From a virus, in the IMG/VR virus record IMGVR_UViG_3300010370_000151, positions 1 through 30,846 of that record: a DNA stretch of 30,846 nt. The stretch is one strand, 5' to 3'. Positions 24,980 to 30,846 of this stretch are shown here, one piece after another. Below the pieces are notes generated by a model. That model was not told the origin of the DNA. It made no database searches and saw only the letters and a list, made by a program, of their open reading frames with translations. Position 1 is the stretch's first letter; the number at the start of each line of letters is the position of its first letter. Made by a program: the position numbers and the translations under genes.

Positions 24980-27853
24980 TTAGCCTCCTACTGGTCTCTT
25001 AGCGGCTCCAGCCACTCTACCGTTATTATCCGCGTTAGAACGATTAACAATAGCATTTTTAAGGTCTGACAAGAATGATGAACTACTTAATAATTCTTGT
25101 TTAATACCAGATAAGGTACCCTCACCTTTAACTTTAATTTCACCACTAACTTTTAGATTATCATCAAAAGTAATTTTTGTTTGTCCGTTTAATGAAGCCA
25201 TCCAGTTTGATAAATCTTTTAGAGCATCTAATTTTCTTTCATCAAGAGAATTTATAGCTGTGATTGCTTTTGTAACACTTTCACCTCCACCAGCTGCCGC
25301 TAAAGAATCAGAAACCTCAATCATTGATTCGGTTACGGAATTTAAAGTTATTAAACCTAAAACACCTAAGACAGCAGCTCCAGATAGTGCAATTAAAGCA
25401 CCAGATAAAAGACCCATACCCAAGGCCATTGCACCAAAACCTAATCCTGCCTGAAATAGTCCAGCTCCATTTTGTCCTATTACTGCGAACATACTAGTGA
25501 AAGAATCTACTAAAACCGAAAAACCTAATGAAGCTACAGCTACTGCACCACCAATCATTAATAAACCTAAACCTATACCATCAATAACAAGTATGGCAGC
25601 CTTACCTACACCCGACATACCCAATAACCCCATTGCTGCAACAAACAAACCTAAACCAACAGTTAAACCTATCATTGTTGCACCCAAATCATTTTGTTTA
25701 ACTATAAGAGCTGCATCAGCAAAAATTTCTATAGCTTTTGCAAGCATTATAAAAGCGGCACCAACAGCCAATATTGTAGCGGATTGACCCAAATTAAAAG
25801 TATTTGCAATACTTGTGTAGTTTTTTACTGTTTGAGGTCCAGCGGGTATTGGTGAAGATTTTTGTAATACAGAGATATTTGGTTTTAAATTTTTACCCAT
25901 AGCCATACCTGTACCTCCTTTATATGCACCACCCATAGCACCACCCATAGCACCACCCATACCACCACCAGCCATTGCAGCACTAATTTCTCCAGCAACT
26001 ACAGTTCCAGCGGCTATCATTTGACCAGATATAACCTTACCTGCGGCTCCACCTTGCGCCAAACCTGCCGCTACCCATTTTGCTATATTAAATATTCCCC
26101 AAGCGGCAGCTACACCAAGTAACATCAGTTTCCAATTGTTTTCGATATAGGCAAAAACGGCTTTAATATCTTTATTCCATTGTTCCCAGTTTTTTTGGAA
26201 ATCTTTTATCCAATTACCAAGATTTTCCCTTAAATATACAGCACCGTCAATTAAAAATTGACCCCAATCCTTTATTTTAAAAGCTAAATTTTTCATCCAA
26301 CCAGTCATGGTCGTTGCTAACATATCTGTCAATGGTTTAAGTTCGGTCATTAAAGCCTCTAATAATGGCCAAGTTGACATCATAACCTGATTTACAAAAT
26401 TTTCCCATTGTTCTCTCATTCCAGTAGCTTGTTGTGCCGCTTCTTCAGCACTTCGTCTTCTTTCTTTAAAAGCGGCCAATTCCGAAACACTTAGACTTCT
26501 TAGGTCTTTTAGCATAGCCTTTCCATCTTTACCAACACCCAAATTTATTTGAGCTCCTCCACCTTTGGTGAATTCTGATAAACTCGCTATTAAATCCAAA
26601 TCATCTTCACCAAATTTACCACCTAAAAGACCTTCAACTTTTGTTAATTTTGCTGTTTGTTTTGCAGAACCAGCTAATTCCTCATAACTTAAACCAAGAG
26701 CTTGTGCTGCCTCTTTTAATCTATCTAATTCATACGCACTAACTTCAAATTCACCTGTTTTAGCATTAAAAACTGCCGACGCTGATGCGGCTTTTGCTAA
26801 TTGTTTGGTTAACTCTTCAGGTGCATTTCTAGCCTTATACATTAATTGAAATGGGTCACCTAAAGAAGCCAAACTTCCACCAAGAACTTGTAATTGAGCA
26901 GCAGCCTCTACCGCACCCTCAATTCGGAAAACTTTATCCGCAACGGCAGCGACTGATTGCATACTGAGTTTAAATTTCTCAGACATTTTTGCCATTTCTT
27001 TTAAACCGTTAAGACCTGCTTTAAAGTTTAATTTATTCATTAAACCTAAATTCTCTTGAAACTTCTTAATGATTTTTCCAGAATTCAATCCCATTGCACT
27101 GGCTTCCGATGACATGTTCCAAATAAACTCACTTGCTTGACTAGCTCCTAAACCAAAGGCTTCCATTTCCCCAGTTAATTGGGCCATACCTTGCATACCT
27201 AAACCAGTCGCCTTACCGATTTTGGCCATATTAATTAAGGCACTTTGACCTAGTAATACTGTTCTACCTAATTCTTCACTATATATTTTTTGAGCTTCAA
27301 ATGCATCTGCAACGGAAACACCGTATTTCTGCATATTCATACTAGCACCCAGAACATTCTGTCGCATAGTATTCATACCTGAAGCACCTAAACCAATAGA
27401 AGCGGCAGCATCACGAGCTTTTTGGTCAAATTCAAGGAATCTTGTTATTGATTGAACTATAAGACCTAGGACACTTTCTAAAATACTACCTATTGAACCA
27501 AAAACACCACGCATTACAACACCAGTACTCATCATTGATTTGTTGATACCTTGTAACTGGGTTTTTTCTTTTCTTAATTCTTCATTTGCCTTTTTTAATT
27601 GTGCTAATCTTTTTTTGTCTTCTTCACTTGTGCTTTTAGCTAACTTATTAATTTCTTTTTCGTTAGCTTTAATAGCATTGTTCATCTTCCTAATATCATT
27701 ATAGTTTGCAAGAATTTTACCACTATAAGACGCAAGGGAACTTATATTTTTAACTTGACTCTTTTGAGCATCAGCTATTTGTTTATCTAATTTTAACTGT
27801 TCTTTTCTGGCCTCTAAATTTGATTCAAAATTGTCAGGTGTTCCATCTACCAT
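24980..27853 (-). CDS. Tail tape measure-like protein
   Basis: The layout is that of tape measure proteins, which set tail length and pass into the host envelope during DNA entry. Residues about 10-110 are a charged coiled coil (KANEKEINKLAKSTSEEDKK), followed by an Ala/Gly/Met-rich helical region and, after about 560, a chain of hydrophobic helices (LMLLGVAAAWGIF, ATILAVGAAFIMLAKAIEIF, a long run through GLGLLMIGGAVAVASLGF) that look membrane-capable. A Gly/Met/Ala linker (GGGMGGAMGGAMGGAYKGG) lies near 630. At about 1.5 angstroms per residue, 957 residues would correspond to a tail near 140 nm (inference). It sits between the 514-residue unknown (four-base gap) and the 2115-residue protein, the expected place. 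Confidence 0.75.
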   Translation of the reverse strand: MVDGTPDNFESNLEARKEQLKLDKQIADAQKSQVKNISSLASYSGKILANYNDIRKMNNAIKANEKEINKLAKSTSEEDKKRLAQLKKANEELRKEKTQLQGINKSMMSTGVVMRGVFGSIGSILESVLGLIVQSITRFLEFDQKARDAAASIGLGASGMNTMRQNVLGASMNMQKYGVSVADAFEAQKIYSEELGRTVLLGQSALINMAKIGKATGLGMQGMAQLTGEMEAFGLGASQASEFIWNMSSEASAMGLNSGKIIKKFQENLGLMNKLNFKAGLNGLKEMAKMSEKFKLSMQSVAAVADKVFRIEGAVEAAAQLQVLGGSLASLGDPFQLMYKARNAPEELTKQLAKAASASAVFNAKTGEFEVSAYELDRLKEAAQALGLSYEELAGSAKQTAKLTKVEGLLGGKFGEDDLDLIASLSEFTKGGGAQINLGVGKDGKAMLKDLRSLSVSELAAFKERRRSAEEAAQQATGMREQWENFVNQVMMSTWPLLEALMTELKPLTDMLATTMTGWMKNLAFKIKDWGQFLIDGAVYLRENLGNWIKDFQKNWEQWNKDIKAVFAYIENNWKLMLLGVAAAWGIFNIAKWVAAGLAQGGAAGKVISGQMIAAGTVVAGEISAAMAGGGMGGAMGGAMGGAYKGGTGMAMGKNLKPNISVLQKSSPIPAGPQTVKNYTSIANTFNLGQSATILAVGAAFIMLAKAIEIFADAALIVKQNDLGATMIGLTVGLGLFVAAMGLLGMSGVGKAAILVIDGIGLGLLMIGGAVAVASLGFSVLVDSFTSMFAVIGQNGAGLFQAGLGFGAMALGMGLLSGALIALSGAAVLGVLGLITLNSVTESMIEVSDSLAAAGGGESVTKAITAINSLDERKLDALKDLSNWMASLNGQTKITFDDNLKVSGEIKVKGEGTLSGIKQELLSSSSFLSDLKNAIVNRSNADNNGRVAGAAKRPVGG

Positions 27854-27857
27854 AAAA

Positions 27858-29402
27858 CTATTGTGTTACTGGTGCTATCTGTATTGTTGCCGGAAAATTT
27901 TCTTTGAAAATCTCTTCTCCACCAAATTTCGGGCCAACATTTATTACGACATTAGGTTGTTTTAAATTGACATTTAATCCTGATGTTTGACCAATAAAGG
28001 CCTTAGTACCAAACTCAATTACAAACATTGTGCCATTTGTATCTTTTTTACTTATTCTAATTTTTGCGTTTTGTCCCACTAGATTTTTAACCACATCAAA
28101 AGCTTTCTTTTGTTCGGTATCAAATTTGTTAGGGTCTTTTGCTGTTAATGTGACAACCACATTTGCACCTTCTTTTGGTAAAGCTTTTAAAGTTCCGTCC
28201 CATTTTTTAAAATCAAAATTACCTGTTGCAGGTATTTTACCTGTTGCAACACCGTAATTATATATGTCACCATCTCTTCTAACTTTAGCTTTTGGACCTA
28301 ATTCAATACTTTTTGTTAATATTTTAGCTGTAATAGGTTGACCCCCAGTTTTTGTAGTTGGGATTTCTGTCGTACCTTCATCAGGATTCCCGTCAACTTC
28401 TAAAAGTAATTTTTCTATTTCATCAAAAACACTTTCTTGTTTTTGTCCTCTATCAGTAATTGTAGTATTAATTCCACCTTTATCAGTTGTTGTCGGTGAG
28501 GGTTTAGAAGTTCCTGTGCTTAATATTTTTTTATTATTAACAATAAATTGAAAAAAACTGGTCAGGTCGGACATCATTTTTTCTTTATTTACTTTTTTCT
28601 TATCTTCTTTTTCACCACCTTCAGTTCCTTCACCACCTTCAGCTGAACCAACTTTAACTACTTCCTCACATTTAACTTTAATAGTAGCCTCAGATTTGTC
28701 ACCCTTTAATTTAACTTCAACCTCACCTTCAACCACATTTTGATTATTTACGTTAACAACGATATAATTTTTTTTCTCATATGTAATTTCGTCATTAATT
28801 TTTAAATCTTCACATTTAGTTTTTTCTTCTGTTTCTGTTTTTTCGGTTTCTTGACCTACAACTTTTGAAAGATTTCTACTGATTTCTACATTATAAAATT
28901 TACCCTTACCGTCACTAGAATCTACAGTTATAGCTCTAATATTTTTTTTGGAACCAGGTAATTTGGTTTCTAAATCGGACATCTTAAAAGAGATTGTAAA
29001 AACATCTTCACTACCTTCCTTTTTAACATCCAAAACCAAATTAGAATCATTTGTAAGTTGTGTATTAATTCTTGTTAATGTATCTCTAAAAAGTTCTGGT
29101 TTTGGTAATTTAAATTCTCCTTGAACATCTGTTGCGTCCTGTAACACAAAAGTAAATTTAAAAGGTTCAATCCCTAATTGTTCTAAAGTCATAATACCTT
29201 GTATGCCAGGTATATCATAAACACCTAAACTACGTAATCTATCTTTGACATCTTGTGCTCTGGATTGTGCTTTTGCCAATCTTTCTTCCGCAGAAGCTTC
29301 AATTAAAAAAGATTTTTTAATATACTCTTTATTTAAAGGATCAAAAACAACAGGATTTAAAGCCTCATTTAATTCCTTTGATGTTAATTTTTTTATTTTC
29401 AT
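27858..29402 (-). CDS. Unknown 514-residue protein upstream of the tape measure gene
   Basis: No family was recognised. The N-terminal 60 residues are helical and charged (EASAEERLAKAQSRAQDVKD). Residues about 65-180 look like a strand-rich domain. An acidic, low-complexity linker (about 250-275, EGGEGTEGGEKEDKKKVNKE) and a Thr/Pro/Gly-rich stretch follow, and the C-terminal third (about 355-514) is another strand-rich domain with ALPKEGANVVVTLTAKDPNK. Two or three folded domains joined by flexible linkers fit a tail or virion component. It starts behind a terminator with an ATATTTAT octamer 17 bases before ATG 29402, so it probably opens the unit carrying the tape measure and baseplate genes. 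Confidence 0.7.
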   Translation of the reverse strand: MKIKKLTSKELNEALNPVVFDPLNKEYIKKSFLIEASAEERLAKAQSRAQDVKDRLRSLGVYDIPGIQGIMTLEQLGIEPFKFTFVLQDATDVQGEFKLPKPELFRDTLTRINTQLTNDSNLVLDVKKEGSEDVFTISFKMSDLETKLPGSKKNIRAITVDSSDGKGKFYNVEISRNLSKVVGQETEKTETEEKTKCEDLKINDEITYEKKNYIVVNVNNQNVVEGEVEVKLKGDKSEATIKVKCEEVVKVGSAEGGEGTEGGEKEDKKKVNKEKMMSDLTSFFQFIVNNKKILSTGTSKPSPTTTDKGGINTTITDRGQKQESVFDEIEKLLLEVDGNPDEGTTEIPTTKTGGQPITAKILTKSIELGPKAKVRRDGDIYNYGVATGKIPATGNFDFKKWDGTLKALPKEGANVVVTLTAKDPNKFDTEQKKAFDVVKNLVGQNAKIRISKKDTNGTMFVIEFGTKAFIGQTSGLNVNLKQPNVVINVGPKFGGEEIFKENFPATIQIAPVTQ

Positions 29403-29419
29403 TAATAATCTTTTCTTTA

Positions 29420-29427
29420 ATAAATAT
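29420..29427 (-). promoter_or_regulatory. ATATTTAT octamer before the 514-residue gene
   Basis: The minus strand reads TGATATTTATTAAAG, ending 17 bases before ATG 29402 and just downstream of the terminator at 29438-29465. A promoter is needed here for the tail unit if the terminator is efficient; no host-type TAnnTTTG box was seen in the gap. Confidence 0.42.
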
Positions 29428-29437
29428 CATGAAAAAG

Positions 29438-29465
29438 AAAAATGGAGGTCGAAACCCCCATTTTT
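29438..29465 (-). terminator. Rho-independent terminator after the gp26-like unit
   Basis: The stem AAAAATGG-A-GG against CC-C-CCATTTTT has one A-C mismatch and loop TCGAAA, with a T-rich tail on the minus strand. The stop codon of the overlapping small frame lies at its entry. It separates the gp26-like unit from the 514-residue gene. Confidence 0.75.
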
Positions 29466-29657
29466 TATTTTTTACTTTTTGATCTTACTTTATCGTACTC
29501 CTGTTTCTGTTCCTCCAATTCTTTTTGCCATAAATCAAGATAAATACGACGTTCCCAGACTGGCATTGACATTACGGATTCATATGAAAATCGCATATGT
29601 TTTACTAAATAAAAGATCTCACGTCGTAAACCTAAACTATATTCTAGCGTTAGGCCA
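29465..29657 (-). CDS. Overlapping continuation frame (T4-like small hub/assembly protein); probable frameshift product
   Basis: This frame codes GLTLEYSLGLRREIFYLVKH, then MRFSYESVMSMPVWERRIYL and a charged tail ending KSKK. The core REIF-x-LV-x-H-x-FSY-x-x-V-x-x-MPVWERR-x-Y resembles a short conserved protein found near gp26 in T4-like phages. The conserved part begins before the only internal ATG (29593) and reaches into the end of the gp26-like gene, and there is no GTG, TTG or ATG start between 29593 and 29779. An ATG at 29779 would require a 143-base overlap with another coding frame. The simplest reading is that ribosomes enter this frame by +1 (or -2) slippage on a T7 run at 29657-29663. 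The left limit is certain; the entry point is inferred. Confidence 0.55.
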
Positions 29658-30413
29658 AAAAAAGTTGAGTCCGATGGTAACTGGAGCTTGAAATGGACCT
29701 GTCGGTCCCTCCACTTCCACCGACATTTTAATACCTGGTTCAATAGAGTCTGAGTATTCTCTAAATTTAAGAGAATCAAAAGCTGGCATTACATTAACAA
29801 ATTGTTGAATGTAATTGATGTCACGATTACCATCAATCTCTTTAATTTGTGCCTGTAATCTATAAGTTAAAGTATTAGAAACTTGTGATTTAGTTGCTTT
29901 TTCATATTTTTCTGCACGACTAAGAATACTTTTTTCATCACCGACAGTTAAAAGTTTAAATTTTATTGTTTTTTTAGACTTTGGTAAAACAAAAGTAAAT
30001 TCACCCCTTTCATCCGGTTGTAAATCTTCAGGCAATTCTTTACTTTCCAATTCACCCAAATCTATATCGTACTCAAACTCAACACCACTATTTGGGTCGG
30101 TCAATTTAACTGGATAAATTTCACCGTAACCTGTTGCACGTAACCAAATCATGATAGCATTTCTATCCCCGATTAATAATTGGTCATAAGGTACAGGTGA
30201 TTCTTTAATTTTTCTTTCTAATAGATAATCGATTACTTTTCCACTTTTAATTAAATTTTGAGAGGTTAGGATGTTTTCATCCATGGCTGTTAGATATTCT
30301 ATTTTTATACTACCATTTTGATTTGGGTATAACAAACCTTTTGAAGGTAATGGTATGACATCAAAAGGGGCTTGAAATTGAATTTCCTGTGTTTGTGGTT
30401 GTTGTTTTGACAT
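29637..30413 (-). CDS. T4 gp26-like baseplate hub / tail assembly protein
   Basis: The 258 residues begin with a short Gln-rich tail, then PFDVIPLPSKGLLYPNQNGS and EYLTAMDENILTSQNLIKSG, a pattern I know from T4-like gp26-type proteins, followed by LLIGDRNAIMIWLRATGYGE (about 100-120) and PVKLTDPNSGVEFEYDIDLG. The P-S-K-G-L-x-Y-P motif and GDR-x-A-I-x-x-x-LR-x-x-x-YG segment are the diagnostic parts. In T4, gp26 takes part in hub assembly. Here it sits two genes upstream of the tape measure, the place used by tail assembly chaperones in other tailed phages, and overlaps a second frame, as those chaperones do. The start ATG 30413 lacks a nearby Shine-Dalgarno; a TATTTAT lies 76 bases upstream. 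Confidence 0.7.
   Translation of the reverse strand: MSKQQPQTQEIQFQAPFDVIPLPSKGLLYPNQNGSIKIEYLTAMDENILTSQNLIKSGKVIDYLLERKIKESPVPYDQLLIGDRNAIMIWLRATGYGEIYPVKLTDPNSGVEFEYDIDLGELESKELPEDLQPDERGEFTFVLPKSKKTIKFKLLTVGDEKSILSRAEKYEKATKSQVSNTLTYRLQAQIKEIDGNRDINYIQQFVNVMPAFDSLKFREYSDSIEPGIKMSVEVEGPTGPFQAPVTIGLNFFWPNARI
29655..29663 (-). other. Candidate slippery site (T7 run) for programmed frameshifting
   Basis: In the gp26-like frame the codons are AAC TTT TTT TGG, seven codons before its TAG stop. Skipping one T gives TTT TTT GGC and leads into the overlapping frame. A Phe tRNA can re-pair perfectly after slipping in the T run. The shift direction would be +1 or -2, not the -1 of lambda G-T. Function is inferred. 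Confidence 0.4.
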
Positions 30414-30575
30414 TTTAAAACTTTTTTATTACACTTATTATTTTATAATTAACCTTAAAAGTTATTTCTTAATTGTAAAGGTTATAAAAATAAATACTTG
30501 AATAGACATTTTTTATAAAATTTTTTGATATTGTCAATAATATTTCTTATTTTTGTTTTATAAAATTATGTAAAG
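30414..30575. other. Divergent intergenic region
   Basis: This 162-base A/T-rich gap separates the leftward gp26-like gene from the rightward peptidase-like gene. It holds a host-type promoter for the rightward gene (30525-30555) and, for the leftward gene, a TATTTAT element (ATAAATA on the plus strand at 30490-30496) but no TAnnTTTG box. I see no other gene in it. Confidence 0.6.
30525..30555 (+). promoter_or_regulatory. Host-type promoter of the peptidase-like gene
   Basis: TTG at 30525-30527, 20 bases, then TATTTTTG at 30548-30555, matching TTG-N19/20-TAnnTTTG. The start codon is 20 bases further on, so the leader is short. Confidence 0.65.
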
Positions 30576-30846
30576 ATGAAAATGACGGAAGAAAAATTTA
30601 ATCGTTTAAAAGAAGTTCTCTCCATACCGACACATTCACAAAATGAAAAGTTGATGATTGAGTACCTTCAAAAAGTTCTAACCGAAAAAGGTTATGACCA
30701 TTACACTGATGAACACGGCAATATTTATGTTACCAAAGGTGAGAGTGAAAATTATCCTTGTTTTATTGCTCACACAGATACAGTTCATAGAGTTAATTTG
30801 AATTTGGCTGTTGTTGAGACATATGAAAAAGGTAAAACAATTCTTA
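30576..30846 (+). CDS. Metallopeptidase-like protein (M20/M28-type), 5' part only
   Basis: The frame runs from ATG 30576 to the right edge, 90 codons; ATG 30582 is an alternative start. The N terminus (KFNRLKEVLSIPTHSQNEKL) and EYLQKVLTEKGYDHYTDEHG with NIYVTKGE resemble the opening of M20, M28 and M42 aminopeptidases. CFIAHTDTVHR carries the first zinc-ligand pair H66-x-D68 of these enzymes. The remaining ligands and catalytic Glu lie outside the window, so activity cannot be judged. It is transcribed away from the tail block from a host-type promoter, so it is likely early. A peptidase of this kind is unusual cargo for a phage; roles in peptide or cell-wall peptide turnover, or in blocking a host system, are all possible. 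Confidence 0.75.
   Translation, partial: MKMTEEKFNRLKEVLSIPTHSQNEKLMIEYLQKVLTEKGYDHYTDEHGNIYVTKGESENYPCFIAHTDTVHRVNLNLAVVETYEKGKTIL

Noticed and set aside
25260-25787. Plus-strand open frames opposite the tape measure gene
   Set aside because: Composition is Pro/Lys/Ala-rich, mirroring the Gly/Leu/Ala-rich membrane-like helices of the minus-strand gene; no start context or promoter.
29594-29779. ATG at 29779 as start of a separate 104-residue gene
   Set aside because: It would overlap the gp26-like gene by 143 bases; the first 45 residues (rich in Trp, Arg and Cys) look like out-of-frame translation rather than protein.
1-30846. tRNA genes, CRISPR arrays, insertion sequences, integrase or attachment sites
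   Set aside because: No tRNA-like cloverleaf, regular spaced repeats, transposase or integrase motifs were seen in the gaps or frames of this window.

Overview
This window reads as part of a T4-like contractile-tailed phage (myovirus) genome with low GC, almost entirely coded on the minus strand. The host is probably a member of the Bacteroidota. Four promoters fit the Bacteroidota vegetative pattern TTG-N19/20-TAnnTTTG (three exactly, one with a single change in the -7 box), and A-rich leaders replace clear Shine-Dalgarno sequences. No integrase, tRNA, insertion sequence or CRISPR array was seen.

Layout, following transcription from right to left. At the right edge (30576-30846, plus strand) a metallopeptidase-like gene starts and runs out of the window. 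Facing away from it is a tail morphogenesis block (30413 to 11131, minus): a T4 gp26-like hub/assembly protein with an overlapping out-of-frame continuation, a terminator, a 514-residue unknown, a tape measure-like protein of 957 residues, a 2115-residue baseplate/tail protein with two kinds of internal repeats, a small LysM/gp53-like baseplate protein, and a 2336-residue baseplate hub-like protein ending in a peptidoglycan-hydrolase-like domain. A lone plus-strand zinc-ribbon gene (10665-11120) sits at interleaved divergent promoters. Next come two unknown proteins, a 65-residue protein and an acidic 262-residue protein, closed by a terminator at 8575-8593.

A replication operon follows (8498 to 1656): gp32-like single-strand DNA-binding protein, UvsX-like recombinase, a 70-residue unknown, a 5'-3' exonuclease/RNase H, a 140-residue protein made of a tandem duplication, a DnaB/gp41-like helicase and an adenosylcobalamin-dependent (class II) ribonucleotide reductase. 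It starts at a host-type promoter and ends at a strong terminator (1520-1543). Left of that, gp25-like and gp6-like baseplate wedge genes begin a second structural block that leaves the window.

The regulatory layout is the most striking part. The gp32, zinc-ribbon/unknown and peptidase transcription units carry host-type promoters. Several other units, mostly structural, have an ATATTTAT octamer 9 to 18 bases before the start codon and no host-type box that I noticed. At gp25 this octamer lies inside the loop of a 15-bp perfect inverted repeat that would bury the gp25 start codon only in read-through RNA from the replication operon. This suggests a T4-style switch that keeps a late gene silent on early transcripts. 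A second notable point is a probable programmed frameshift on a T7 run between the gp26-like gene and its overlapping continuation.
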